DNA of 64,000 nucleotides, from the NCBI RefSeq assembly GCF_003473485.1, contig NC_053046.1:34363332-34427331 (forward strand). The letters are read 5' to 3'. This DNA comes from Medicago truncatula (taxonomy: Eukaryota > Streptophyta > Magnoliopsida > Fabales > Fabaceae). Below are positions 47,381-60,474 of this stretch, piece after piece; within the stretch, counting starts at the first letter, position 1, and every line of letters starts with the position of its first letter. The notes under the pieces are model-generated. The model had not been told where the DNA came from, searched no databases, and saw only the letters and a program-made list of their open reading frames with translations. Both the position numbers and the translations under genes were made by a program.

Positions 47381-49294
47381 AAGTCATGTGATATTGAAAT
47401 AATATTGTATTGAGTTGAGGACATGTTAATTTGGTTTATTGTATCAATTCTGTGAATTTTTTTAATTTGGCATGTTATGGAGGATGGAAAAGAAAAGGGG
47501 TGTGCATTTTTCTAATTTAGGAGTTAGGTACATTAAAATCACCTTTAAGTTTGTTTTTTTAGGGCTTCAAAAATGGTAGGGTGAGAGAGAGACGGAGAGA
47601 GTTTGTTGAGCAAAAGATGGGCTTCCTTTCATATAGGGACCCCAAAATAGAGGGTTTATATTAAATTTTTATTGAGCTTTTCACTTCGATGAAAAGTATA
47701 TACATATAAAACAACCTTATTTGAATTAAATCACATGTAACCTTATTTGTCCTTAACAATCATAAATTATTTTTTAAGTTTTTTTTATAAGAAATTTTGT
47801 AATTCGTTTGAAATCAACACATGTATGTCATTTTCCCTTCTCTTTCAACCATGTCGCTTTCAAAAGTAAGACAATTAGAAATCATGTCAAAACAAACGCT
47901 AGGCTTCAAAGTTGAATGATCCATTTTTTAATGTAATGAATGAATGATCCATTATACACATGCACTGCCAAAGATATATACTCTTTTTATTAGTTTTAAA
48001 AATAAATTATGTTTTATAAGAGACGATGCTTTTGAATTTCGCTCAATCGTTTTGTTTTTTGATGATCCACAACTATTCCCAATCTCAAACTACACTATAT
48101 AATTAAGACTTCATAGGAAAAAAGGTCGTGGTAATTCAAATTTCGAACGGAAGATAAGCAAGAAGTTTTGAATGGTAGTAATAATTACACTCTTTATAAT
48201 TGTGTTTACACTTCAAAATAAGTGACTTGCTAGCTGAAATAGGCAAATATTCGAATTTAAGGTAATGTGAGTTCTTAACTTCTTTGTTTTTTTTAACAGC
48301 AAATATTATTAAACAATCAAATCTCTGCTTAAGACGAACATAAATTGGTGAAACTGAGAATACAAACAAAAGACGCTGTATAGCCGAAACACCCGAAAAT
48401 AAACACTTTAAAAACACCCTATGACAACACCCACCAAAATACACGTCATCACCTAAAACAAACCCCTTCACGAAAACGACCACTGTAAAAACGATATCCA
48501 ATACCACCCATCGTCAATTAAATGTGAGTTAGTCGAATCTTGCTAGGTCTACAAAGGTCATGGGATGTAAGAATCACTCAAAACTTAGCAGAAAACTTGA
48601 CAATTTGACATTTTACTCATGTTCATGTTTGTAGCGCCACTAAATCAAGTAGCTAAGAGCATGGGTGTTCCATGTTTGTAGCACCACTAACCGAAGTAGC
48701 TATGAACACATACGTTCCATGTTTGTAGCACCACTAACCGAAGTAGCTATGAGCATGGAGTCACATTATGAGGAGGTTGCATGGAATTAAATTTAAGACG
48801 CCACATATCCTCAACGGCCTGATAATTCACATGCTATCCAAATTTGATTATTTAATTAAATAAAAAAGAATAATTTTCACATTTTATTTATAAAAGAGAT
48901 ACATGGTTTTGGACTGATTTTTTTATCTTTCAATTGTACTCTTCATTTAAATTATTCTAATTATAATATTTGTATAATATTATATGATAAAATAAACATA
49001 CAATTAATACAATAGAAAGTAGTTTACATAATAGTAAATTGAAAGAAGAAAAAAGTAACAGCAGATATTTATATCCACTTTGTAAATTTTGTAGATAGGA
49101 TATATTAATATATATATATAATTTTTGAAAATAGAGTCTAATATAAGGACAGTATATCCATTAGAAAATTGAGAAAGAGCCTATAGGATTGGATTGATTG
49201 CTAGTTGCGCCACTCTCATCACACTTTGCTATGCTTCCCTGATTCTCTCATAAATCACCAACTTCAACAATTTTAGCAAAATTAATTAAACAAG
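47381..49294. other. Intergenic, mostly without features
   Basis: Apart from the 47-bp tandem repeat at 48624-48764, nothing is supported. The minus frame at 48136-48507 is rejected. Confidence 0.5.
48624..48764 (+). repeat. Minisatellite, three 47-bp copies
   Basis: Three copies start CATGTTTGTAGCRCCACTAA at 48624, 48671 and 48718. Copies 2 and 3 share ACCGAAGTAGCTATGA, while copy 1 has ATCAAGTAGCTAAGA. The unit length is 47 bp. Confidence 0.85.
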
Positions 49295-49552
49295 ATGGAA
49301 GGTGGAGTACCAGAGGCTGATATCTCAGCTTTTAGAGAATGTATGTCTCTTTCATGTCCTTCGACTTGCTTTCTCTGCTGGTATTGGTGGCCTTCTCTTT
49401 GGTTATGACACTAGTTAGTTACTTCATTTTGTTCCATATTATTATTACTTGTTTTCCTCTGTCTTTGGTTTTATTTAATTTTTTGATTTATGTAGGAGTC
49501 ATATCTGGGGCGCTATTATATATCAGAGATGATTTCAAAGACATGGCTTCAG
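49295..49552 (+). pseudogene. Inositol transporter stub (INT-type), exons 1 and 2 only
   Basis: The ATG at 49295 opens MEGGVPEADISAFREC, the typical start of plant INT2/INT4 proteins. Compared with the copy at 50950, 14 nt (GAAAAATCCTTATG) are missing after CTTTCATG, between two ATG triplets, which shifts the frame. Exon 2 (VISGALLYIRDDFK, about 49497-49552) lacks another 14 nt near its 3-prime end. Exons 3 onward are absent. This is a truncated relic at the 5-prime end of the cluster. Confidence 0.85.
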
Positions 49553-49679
49553 GTACTTACTCTTCTTCATTTCCATTATTTTCATCTAAACTGCCAAGAA
49601 ACAAATGTTTTTTTTCTTTGACTCATCGGAATCATCTCCATTTCTATATAAAAAACAACATACGATTTTAGTTTATATA

Positions 49680-50940
49680 AATATGAACCAACTTTAAATA
49701 ATTTAAATATCTTTTTAATGATAATTATATATAGAAATGTATCATATGAGAATGACATGTTTATATGAGAATGATGAGAATGAATATGAGCCTTCAGATT
49801 AAATGGTTGAGATTAAATTATCACTTAAGTGAGTCATGTGACATATGACAATGTCATGTGCCATTCTCATTCAAATTCAACTTTCTCTCTCCTCCACAAT
49901 CAGAAATAACTCCCGCCCTAATTCTTCTCCTTCTTCTCACCGCGTCTCTTTGTATTCTACATCTTCTTACCTTATCTCTCTGCCTTCCACTGTTCTTATC
50001 TCACATTTCAGATGCGCTTTCCTTATTTCTATATCTTAAATGTTTGATTGCTACTAGTTATTATTATGCATGTTGCTAGTTATATTATTATGCATGCTTT
50101 GTTCATGTGTCCTCTTTTGTCAATTTAATCCTCTTTTTATGATTAACCATGGCTTTGTTCATCTTATTATTACTATTTATTTTAGCATGCTAGTTTGTTC
50201 ATATTTCATCTTTTATTTGACCATCTTTTTATAACATATGTTTTCGACATCTTTTTAGCTATGTTCAATTTAATAATAATTTATTTGTTGTTTTTATTTC
50301 TTTTAGGATTAATTTTTTTTATAAAATCTACGTATTATATTAATATTAATAGATAAGAAAATCAAAATATATTTCTAGTTTTCTCAAAAAAAAAAAAATT
50401 CTTGTCAACGAAATATAGATTATACTCTTTTTTGAAGAAAGATTATACTCTTGTTTTTTTTTTTTTTTTTTTTTTAAAAAGATTATACTCTTTTAAGTAT
50501 TTTTTTTTCCCTCAAAAAAAAAATATAGTTATACAAGTATTAATATACAAATTGCATATTTTTAGTTTTTAAGTGGTCGAGTCATCGATTCAATCCGATT
50601 TAATGTAGTTAAATACTTAAAAAAAGTTAATCCTAAACAGAGTCATCTAACCGAGTTATACGGTTTAATCCAGTTCAGTCATGCAGTTCAATCAATGACT
50701 CAGTAGTTCGATCATTAATCCAATAACTCAGTGCCCCTGCCGAATCGACGACCGAGCCGAGTTTTAAAACTATGCAAATATGACCCCAATCTCTCAACAT
50801 TAGTATCACTTTGTTTTGTCTGACTTTGTGGAAATCATTCATCGCTCTCTCATTATATATAAATATTTTGCATATGATCCAAACGGTGGTTTGTTTCTCA
50901 ATTTCCAAAGAACCAATTCACCACAACCACCACCTCAACC
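49680..50940. other. Intergenic, no gene recognised
   Basis: AT-rich with long T and A runs. A degenerate MITE-like patch near 50570-50775 contains repeated GAGTCAT/GACTCA and CCGAGT phrases. TATATATAAATATTT near 50852 may be the TATA box of the next gene. Confidence 0.45.
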
Positions 50941-50949
50941 TCTTTCAAA

Positions 50950-53900
50950 ATGGAAGGTGAAGTACATAAGCCTGATATATCAGCTTTTAGAGAATGTCTT
51001 TCCCTTTCATGGAAAAATCCTTATGTCCTTCGTCTTGCTTTTTCTGCTGGTATTGGTGGCCTTCTCTTTGGCTACGACACTGGTAATTACACTACAACCT
51101 TTTTTCTTTTGGTTTTCCTATGTTTCAATCTCTCATGTTATCAACCATTAGTCTATTTAACATGTTTTGTTTTGTTTTGTTTTTGTCTCCTTGACACAGG
51201 ATACTCATTATTATTGATATTAATTTCTCATTAATTAATTATATTACTATTTTTGATGGGTTGATAATTAATTTTACTTGTTTTGTAACATGCAGGTGTC
51301 ATATCTGGGGCTCTTTTGTACATCAGAGATGATTTCAAAGCTGTTGATACCAAAGTTTGGCTTCAGGTAAATTTCTTTCATATGATATGAATGTGTATTC
51401 TTTATATGTGTTTTAATTTAATTTCTATGTACATACGTTTCTGTTTAACACTCTGTACAACAACAAAAAAAACCTATGCTTCTCTCTTTTGTTAAACAAG
51501 TTCAATTTTTCTATACCATATTTTTGGAATTAAATTTTAATAGTCGGTTTAGTAAAAATATTGATCATCTTTATCTTCTTTTCTTGTTTATTGGTGATCA
51601 TGGGAAGACCGTTACGGAAAATTTTAATTAACAAGATTAACATGCGAAGATTCTCTTTTATTTATTGGATAATACTTCCTAACTAAATAATCCGGAATAT
51701 TTTTAGGGATATTTGTTGTTTTTATTCTTTAATTTATGTTTTTATCAAAACAAAATCAGTTTTTAGTTATTTTTATTTTACTTTAATATCTCCTACGTTT
51801 TTGAACTATTTATTAAGATTATTAAAAAATTATTTTTGATTTCTGCGATAAATATAAAATCAGTTTTTCGGTTTTTCTTCCTTTGGGTTTGAAGACAATA
51901 ACATGCCAGATAAATTCACACATGTTATTTCCCTAAATTCTAACATATTAATCTCAAGCTGCATCGTTATCAATCTATTCACAGTAGCAAGCACTTTATC
52001 ACATGGACCCGTGGCCTACTATATTAACTTGGATGGATATACAAATAATAACGAAAAAGTAATATCATAGGAGATACCTAGTTGGAAATAAAAATCTTAA
52101 TCGGACACATAAAAAAAATGATAAAGAATTAAGTCATAAAGTTCAATTATTTTTTCTTTTAATTTTTTTTTTCATTTATGTTTGTGTACTTAAATTTTGT
52201 TTTTTTAATTGTATTTGTAATAAGTAAGTATGTCTCTAAGAATATACGTGGGAGAATTGAATGAGAGAATCATATTGGAAAAATGCAGCTACTACTTGAT
52301 TGTTTGTTATTCTATTTCGTTTTTTTTTTTTTTTTTCTTTCTTCTTCTTTTTTCTCTTTAAACCATAGATTTTGGTGGCACATGGAGTAAAGGTTTATTT
52401 GACACGGAGAAAATCACTTTTATATTCTTTTGTTTAAAGGAGAAAATCACTTTTACTTAGAAATTTTTTATCCGTTTGTTATCGTCTTTCAAATAAAGAT
52501 AATCTAAAAAAGAAATTAAAAAATGGTTTAAAATAAGAATATTTTTTTACTCAAAACATGAAGATAGTAGCTATCAAAATCATTTTTAAAAAAGAAAAAA
52601 TATCTTATGTGTAGTTTGATCTCTAAACTTTTAACAAGACCTAATTACAAATTACTTATAAGTTAATAGACTCAATTAAAATTTTGTTTAGATCAGAAAC
52701 ATATTTAAAAATTCCAAATAAATTAGTATAGTTATTTTTTTTAAAATAAAGTGCACGTGAGGTGTAACTTGTAGTAGTAGGTAGTAGTTTTTCCTCTTTT
52801 ATAAAAACCATAAGGTGAAAAAAGAAAGTAGACTTTTCTTTTCGTGATTAGTAAGAGGTACCTTTTGCAAATTGATAGTACAAAACATTGTGGAATGATT
52901 AAATATATTAGAAAAGTTACGAAAAAGTAAGTAGTAACCAGCATGTTTTAGAAATTTATAATTTGTACAATAAAGAACATTTGAAGTTTGATCTTCTTTC
53001 AAGTTCCATGCAATACATGCATAGGATATTTTCATGATTGGCATGGTTTGAATTTGAATGCATACATGATATAATCTATGTTTAGGTAGAATCATGCATG
53101 TTGAAATACAATTGTAAATGTGATAATAATGATTAAATTTTTCAATTTGACAGTCAGCTATAGTGAGTACTTTACTTGCTGGAGCAGTAATAGGTGCTGC
53201 AGTTGGTGGCTGGATTAATGATCGATTCGGAAGGAAAAGATCAATTATGATTGCAGATACCCTCTTTTTTATAGGGTCTGCTATCATGGCTGCTGCAACC
53301 AGCCCTGCTATTCTCATCGTGGGCCGTGTTTTTGTCGGACTTGGTGTTGGAATGGCTTCAATGGCTTCTCCACTGTACATTTCAGAAGCTTCGCCTGCTA
53401 AAGTGAGAGGTGCCCTTGTAAGCCTCTGTTTGGTTTGGCTTTTGCAAAGCCAGAATCAATTCTGGAGCATTTCAAAAGCAATTCTGCAATATTTAACATG
53501 TTTGGTTTGGCTTTTTAAAATAGTTTTTATCCTCCAAAAGCAATTCTAGTTGAAGCTACAATTCCTAGCTTCTTACTTTCCTAGAATCAATTCTACACCC
53601 TCAATTCTATTAATTCCATCCCTGCCCTCATTAATTTAGTAATTTCTATTTATTTGTATTTAACTATGTCTATTTTGGTAATTATACATTCAAAAGTAAT
53701 TTTGATCAAAACTATCCAAACAACAATCATTCTGTTTAATCAATTCTGCATTATTGTATCCAAACATAAATCAATTCTGTCAAAATCAATTCTTTCAGAA
53801 TCAATTCTGTCAGAATCAATTCTACACACCTCAGAACCAAACACACAAGTCTCAACGGTTTTCTCATCACTGGGGGACAATTTCTCTCCTATCTCATCAA

Positions 53901-55581
53901 CTTGGCCTTCACTAAGGTATGAAAACTATTATATTAGATCATGATTTTTGTTTCTTTCTCCTTATATCGAAATCATGTTGTTTGTGCCTTGTAAAAAGAA
54001 AATAAGTTAATCATGACACTTTTATTGATGAAGCTTTAAAATGATTGACATAATTATAAAATTTTCAAATAGGAAGGTCCTTTAGGTTGAAATTGTCGTG
54101 AAATAACTTTTGTGATTAAGAATTTCTAATTCCAAGATCGTTCCATGCATTTTTTTATTTTACTAAATTTGTGATTCATTCATTAAATATTTCATTTCAT
54201 AATCTTCTATCTACCTTAACATTATTGATTATTGATTTGTTTAGGCACCTGGAACATGGAGGTGGATGCTTGGTGTAGCAGCATTACCTGCTATACTACA
54301 ATTGCTACTAATGTTTTGGCTGCCAGAATCACCTCGTTGGTTGTTTCGAAAGGTTAGTTAAATCATCTACATTGTTTTGTCCAATGTTGTCAATCAATAG
54401 TTTGTTCAAATCCGCTACAAAAACAGTGTCTTAGGGATGCTACAATCATTATGTGACAGAATTTTGCTTGTCTCTACAGGGTAAAGAGGAGGAAGGAAAA
54501 GCAATTCTGAGAAAGATTTACCCAGCAGAAGAAGTTGATGCTGAAATTCAGGCTTTATAGGAATCAGTTGCAATGGAATTGAAGGAAGCTGAATCTTCAG
54601 AAAAGATAAGTATGATCACACTTTTAAAAACTACAAGTGTGAGAAGAGGTTTGTATGCAGGAATGGGCCTTCAAATATTCCAACAATTTGTAGGAATCAA
54701 TACCGTAATGTACTTCAGCCCAACTATTGTTCAACTAGCTGGTTTTGCATCTAATCAAACCGCAATGCTTCTGTCTCTTATCACTGCTGGGTTGAATGCG
54801 TTTGGTTCTCTTATAAGCATATATTTCATCGATAAAACCGGGAGAAAGAAGCTAGCTTTGATTAGTTTGTTTGGAGTTGTCTTATCACTTGTGCTTCTTA
54901 CTGTCACTTTCTGACAAACCGAAACTCATTCTCCAATGATAAGTGAAATAGAAACTTATCATTTCAACAACACCTGTCCTGCTTTTACTCCTTCTCGTGG
55001 CGGATGGGACTGCACAAGGTAAATATGCAATCTTCCTCTTTCCATAGGCCATTTTTAACTCATTTCCATAAAATTTGCATGATAGCTAATCAAGAGTATT
55101 ATATATGCAGCTGTTACCAGGTGCATGCTTGATCTCAAATGACATGACAAAGAACCAATGTCAAAAAGGACACAGATCATGGTATACACAAGGATGTCCT
55201 AGCAAATTGGGTTGGCTTGCACTGATTGGATTGGCTCTCTATATACTGTTCTTTTCACCTGGAATGGGGACTGTTCCATGGGTCATAAACTCTGAGATTT
55301 ACCCTTTAAGGTATAGAGGAGTCTGTGGAGGAATGGCTTCAACAAGTGTTTGGATCTCAAACCTTATTGTTTCTCAATCCTTTTTATCTCTCACACAAGC
55401 TATTGGAGTTGCATGGACATTCATGTTGTTTGGAATTGTTGCTGTCATAGCAAGTTCCTTTGTCCTCGTTTTCGTACCAGAAACCAAAGGTGTTCCAATT
55501 GAGGAAGTGGAGAAGATGCTTCAACAAAGGACTCTGCAATTCAAGTTTTGGAATAAGAGAATCGCCTCTCAGAAGGGTTGA
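50950..55581 (+). pseudogene. Inositol transporter (INT2/INT4-like), near full length but broken
   Basis: MFS sugar-transporter family, INT subgroup: proton-coupled inositol symporters of plasma membrane or tonoplast with 12 TM segments. Exons: 50950-51082, 51296-51366, 53154-53916, 54245-54352, 54480-55018 and 55111-55581, with GT-AG borders. Landmarks are [80 protein letters not shown] and VPETKGVPIEE. Defects: a MITE of about 425 bp in exon 3 (53422-53846), TAG at 54558-54560 where Lys is expected, and TGA at 54912-54914. Exon 5 also ends early (WDCTR), losing the Cys-rich PSI loop kept in the next copy. Not functional as one protein. Confidence 0.9.
53422..53846. mobile_element. Tourist-like MITE inside transporter exon 3
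   Basis: It splits the codons between RGALVS and the in-frame continuation GFLITGGQF. On the left it follows GTAA; on the right AAGTCTC resumes, fitting a TAA duplication with a small deletion at the right end. The interior is the reverse complement of the subterminal AGAATTGATTCT repeats of the element at 20783-21547. The ends show TGTTTGGTT-type inverted repeats. Confidence 0.75.
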
Positions 55582-56841
55582 GTCAGTTTGAGTTAGTTTA
55601 TGACTATTTTCTTAGGATCTGCATTAATAATGTTTTCATATTTTTAGTGTTTTGATTTTATGCTTTTTTGGATTACCAGCTTAAAAAATAAGTGGAATGA
55701 ATATCCACATTGTGAATATAAAATTATGCTACTCAACATTTGGTAAATTAGAGCTTTCACTGTTTCACATCTCAAATATCTAATCGTTTTGTCTTTTTGT
55801 TTTCAATATTCTTTATTCACAATGATGGCAAGGATTCTTGCTTGGTGTTTACTATACTTGAGTATTAATGTAGTCACTCTTATTTTACACTTTACTTGAT
55901 ACCCGTGCAATTACCCTCCAAAATTATACAAATTAAATACAGAGACTTCGTGAGGAAAAGGAATCAATCAAGATTGAAATAGAACTATTAGAATAAGTGG
56001 TTTGGTTTAATACAACTCCATAAAACTAATTTGTAAAGTGAGATTGCACCTATTTATAAACACATATTTAAGTTATATCTAATTTAATGTGAAATTTTTT
56101 AATACTCTTTCACGTCCATCATTATTGAGTTTAGTGTGTAGATATAAATAGTTGGTAGTCCGATAACGAAATCCTAATAGGAAGTGATCCTACGAGAATC
56201 TTCTGAAGACTATGATACTATTGTAGGATTTTTTTATATTGGCCTAATTCATCTCAATGTACACTATTATCAAGAGTCATATTTTCTAAGTGGGACTTCA
56301 GATTTTCTCATAACACCCCTTTGCGTTCAACATTATTGGCCTTGGTGCGTGGATATAAATGATTGATGATGATAATAGAAACCTGATAACAAATAACCCA
56401 ACTGATATTGGAGGATGCTTTGATATCATATTAGAATATGTGGTTGGGTTTAACAGAAGGCCCCTAATTAATCAATTTTATAGGGAAAAAAAATTTGACA
56501 CGTATAAATTTAAGTGAATTATTATCTTTGCTTTTGTATGTAGACAAAGTGGGAAGCACCAACCGTCATTTTAGTCTTCAAAATTGTACAAGTCGACACA
56601 ATTTGGTCCTCTAATTTACCAAATATTATAGTCCCAAAAGTTGAAGATCATCAATTTATTTAGTCATTGCTTCGATCAATTTATTCTCCAAGATTTTCTC
56701 TGGATTTGTGATTCTCTACTTATGTTCAATTTTCATGCACAAACGTTGTTTTGAGTTGGCTTGGGCATCGATATTGTATTGTATCATAAGTATAGAAGTA
56801 TAAACAAGTACGTTTTCTTAATCGTTGAAAAAAACAAGACA
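55582..56841. other. Spacer between transporter copies
   Basis: AT-rich. No exon 1 or 2 homology to the third transporter copy was found, so that copy lacks its 5-prime end. Confidence 0.5.
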
Positions 56842-58781
56842 ACAACATGATCGGTTTGGAAGGAAAATTACAATCCTTTATGCAGATGGACTATTCTTTG
56901 CTGGATCAGTAATCATGGCTATTGCACCTAACCCAACAATTCTAATTGGATATAAAAAATAAAATACATTCATGTTCTTATGGATGTTTGAACCTTTTTT
57001 CCTTCTTTCACCTATAGTTGTTAGTTTTTACATTATATATGCACATTTTCCCACCAAAATATGTATATCACCACATAACAAATTTTAAAATTTTGCAAAT
57101 CGATGTTATTATGCATATTATGGAATTGATCCCTCAACTTTTTAAAAATGAAGAGAATAAAATTCTAATTTCCTCAGAATTTCCAATGATTCCGTCAAAT
57201 TCGAACGGTTAGAAACTGAGTTACTTTTTTTTTTCTTTCTATTATCAGCTGCCTGGAACATGGAGATGGATGTTAGGAATGGCCGCAGTACCAGCTGTTG
57301 TACAACTTGCACTTATGTTTTCACTCCCAGAATCACCACGTTGGCTAGCTATACCGAAAAGTTAGTGCTCATTCATCATCATCATCATCAATTTTCTAAG
57401 ATTTTGTTTTCCTTATTAAGGTGCTTATAGAATAACTTATCCATAGTTTATATAAACTTATCGTACATAAGTGCTAATTTATAAAAATGGTTTATGACAC
57501 GTACATAAGTGCTTTCCACTCATTAAGCTCTGTATGATAAAACAAATATGAGAACAATTTAACTTTATTTCATCTTTGATAATAGCGAAAATTTATACAA
57601 TATGATTGGTTTTGCCAATATGTAATAGGGAAGGAAAGAGGAAAGTATAGCAATTTTGAAGAAGATTTATCCACCTGAGGAAGTTGAAGCTGAGATCAAA
57701 GTTTTGAGTGAATCAACTGAAAAGGAAATTAAGGAAGCAGAATTTTCAAACAACATAACAATAGTACAAATGATGAAAACCAAAGCTATAAGGAGAGGTT
57801 TATATGCAGGAATGGGACTTGCAATTTTCCAACAATTTGTTGGAATCAACACTGTCATGTACTATACTACAGTCCAGCCATTATTCAGTTAGCCGGTTTT
57901 GCATCCAATCAAACGGCACTTCTTCTGTCACTCATAACATCTGGACTAAATGCATTTGGTTCCATTTTAAGCATGTAATTGATTGAAAAAAGCGGAGAAA
58001 GAAACTCGCTTTAATAAGTTTGACAGGAGTTGTAGGATCACTAATTCTTCTTACCGTTGTTTTTCATCAGACTGCGATTACCTCACCACTTATTAGTCCA
58101 ACTGAAACTGCTAACTTCAATTCCACTTGCCCTGGTTACTCTAAAGCTATTGACCCTGCTAAATGGGATTGTATGACTTGTCTTAAAGATGAATCAAATT
58201 GTGGCTTCTGTGATTCCACCGATAAGGTAAACAAAGTAGTTTAAATTTATTATGCTCTTGTATATATTCATCGTTGTTAAGAGCTCTTATACATAATCTT
58301 GTATCAAATGTTGGGTTTGCAGCTAAAACCGGGGGCATACTTAATCCAAGACGACGCATCTAAGGAGCGCTGCGCATCACAACACAGAGATTGGTACACA
58401 CAAGGATGTCCAAGCAATATAGGATGGTTGGCGATAGTTGGTTTAGCAGTCTACATAATATTCTTTTCACCAGGAATGGGAACGGTTCCATGGGTTATCA
58501 ACTCTGAAATACACCCTTTAAGGTATAGAGGAATATGTGGAGGAATAGCATCAACAACAGTGTGGGTCTCTAACCTCATTGTTTCTCAATCCTTTTTATC
58601 TGTCATAGAACTTCTTGGGACTGCATGGACATTCCTGGCTTTTGGAGTAATTAGTTGTATGGCCATTGTTTTTGTTATTATTTTTGTCCCAGAAACTAAG
58701 GGAGTTCCAATGGAGGAGATGGAAAAATTACTTGAAGAAAGAAAACTTGGTTTCGATCTTGGGAACAAACCTAGCTCATAA
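56842..58781 (+). pseudogene. Inositol transporter copy 3, 5-prime truncated and frameshifted
   Basis: Begins with a piece of exon 3 (about 56842-56952: DRFGRKITILYADGLFFAGS). Exon 4 is 57249-57360 ([16 protein letters not shown]). Exon 5 starts near 57630 and ends at 58227, and exon 6 is 58323-58781. Defects: most of exon 3 and all of exons 1-2 are missing; 5 nt (TACTA) are duplicated after GINTVMYY near 57862; a TAA lies near 57976; and one base is lost in the following KSG-R segment near 57992. It keeps the extracellular loop WDCMTCLKDESNCGFCD, the cysteine pattern of INT2/INT4 proteins, and an open last exon ending PETKGVPMEEMEKLLEER. A non-functional relic. Confidence 0.9.
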
Positions 58782-59155
58782 GTTAAGCTCGTGACGAGTC
58801 CTATATATGTCATCGAAAAATAAATAAATTGAACAAGGCCATTATATATGTACGTGTATACCCCATTTCATATATGTACAATTTAAATAATGTACCAAGT
58901 TGAATACAGCATATTGCTCTATGTTCTTCTTTCATTTATTTATACCGTGTACTTCAAGTTAACTAACATATGCTTTTTGGTTGGACTTTTTTATGAACAA
59001 ATTTACCTTTAGGAACTAAATTTTTTGTAATTATGTAAATTTTAATCCAATATTGTTCAGAAAAATTTACCTTGGAATAAATTTAAATCCAATACTCTCC
59101 TTTAGAATTTTTAAATTCTAAGGGTAAATAATATGTTATAAGTTTAAAAAAATGA
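58782..59155. other. Flank of transporter copy 3
   Basis: AT-rich 3-prime flank with no feature. Confidence 0.5.
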
Positions 59156-59306
59156 GAGAAAAAAAGATCAATTGTGTGTTTGAGATGACAATATTGACAG
59201 AATGATAGCCAACCGCCGAGTACTCTTTTAAATTCTAAAGAAGTGATGGTTAGTATAATTCATTCCGTCAATATTATCATCTCAAACGCACATTCATCTT
59301 TTTCTC
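59156..59306. repeat. Short foldback (hairpin), about 150 bp
   Basis: The left arm GTTTGAGATGACAATATTGA and the right arm TCAATATTATCATCTCAAAC pair almost perfectly, and the stem extends outwards to GAGAAAAA/TTTTTCTC for about 55-60 bp. The loop is about 35 nt. It is either a small MITE or a candidate small-RNA precursor. Confidence 0.7.
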
Positions 59307-60474
59307 TATTGTTTTCTTGTACATCTTGAGATAGTTCACCTTTTAAAGGCCTGGTCATCACTAAAACACAACATTTAGGCCTCTTTGTTGCTCCTGCAGT
59401 TGCAAGGTCCTATTATACAAAGAGGTTAGATATATACCTACCTCTTTTTACAAGCTTGAGGGTTTTCTTGAAAAGCTTGTTTGCAGCAAGAGGTTAAGCA
59501 ACGGAAGCTGGTGCAAGCAATATCTTCTTCCTCTCCTTCTCTTCCAGCACCAAGTCACTCCCCATTTCTCTCTTGCTTCGATGAAAGAGGTTTTACGGTC
59601 TCCCAAATCTCAAGCTTGGCGGTTTCTATTAAAAGTAGAGATTTAATATTGAAAATAGCAATTTTTAAACTTCTAAACATTTGAATATATGATTCTTGAG
59701 ACAAAATTACTATATATAGTTACTTTTTAGAATTGTATCTCCCCAATATTTTCATAAACGATACGGTTTGGTTTGGATTGGTTGTGAGACAAAAAATCAT
59801 TCAAACAAAAAATTTAAAGGATTGTGCTTCGGTTCAGTTTAAATGACTTAAAAAAACGATCAAACCCAAACCTGATTTTTTATGTAGTTAGTTTGGATCA
59901 AATTTTGGATATCAACTCTTTAAAAATATAAAGTGTAAAAAATCTCAATTTTTCTTTCACGTCTTAAATTAGACTTTATTAAGTCTAATGTGTGATGTTA
60001 GATTTCTTATGATAATTTTATAGTTAAATCATGTCAGACTTTATGTCAATGTGTAGGGATGTTAATATTATCCATAAATGTGGATCCCATAAAGAAATTA
60101 CGCACATGAAGAAAAGAATGAGGGAGAAAAAAAAAACCCAAATATAATGCAGAAATGAGAATGAGTATCGTCTCTCGACTCCCATGACGGGAAACAATTT
60201 GAATGGTGGGACACAAGGACGAAAAATATTCCTTGCGATCATGTCCCAACCCCGCCCCATTGACATCCTTGGAGCCCTATGATTTATTTATTTTTGAGGG
60301 AAACCTATGATGTGTTGGTTGATTAAAAAAACAAGAAAAATAACGCCCAATATAAAAACCTAAAACATCCCCTCCAAAAAAAAAACTAACACAAAACTTG
60401 GGTTTTGGGTTTAGCTAACTTGTTTAAGAAGTCGCAGCTTGTGAGAAACCGCGATTTTGAGAAGATCTTGCAGC
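59307..60474. other. Upstream region of the PheRS gene, no feature recognised
   Basis: The frames at 59481-59684 and 60024-60266 show no domain. The leader of the next gene probably starts after 60380. Confidence 0.45.

Noticed and set aside
48136..48507. 123-codon minus-strand frame
   Set aside because: Val/Phe-rich translation without domain or conserved start; probably a retroelement fragment, but I cannot support it.
49845..50079. Two overlapping plus-strand frames after the transporter stub
   Set aside because: Ser/Leu-rich noise from CT-rich DNA with no transporter homology.
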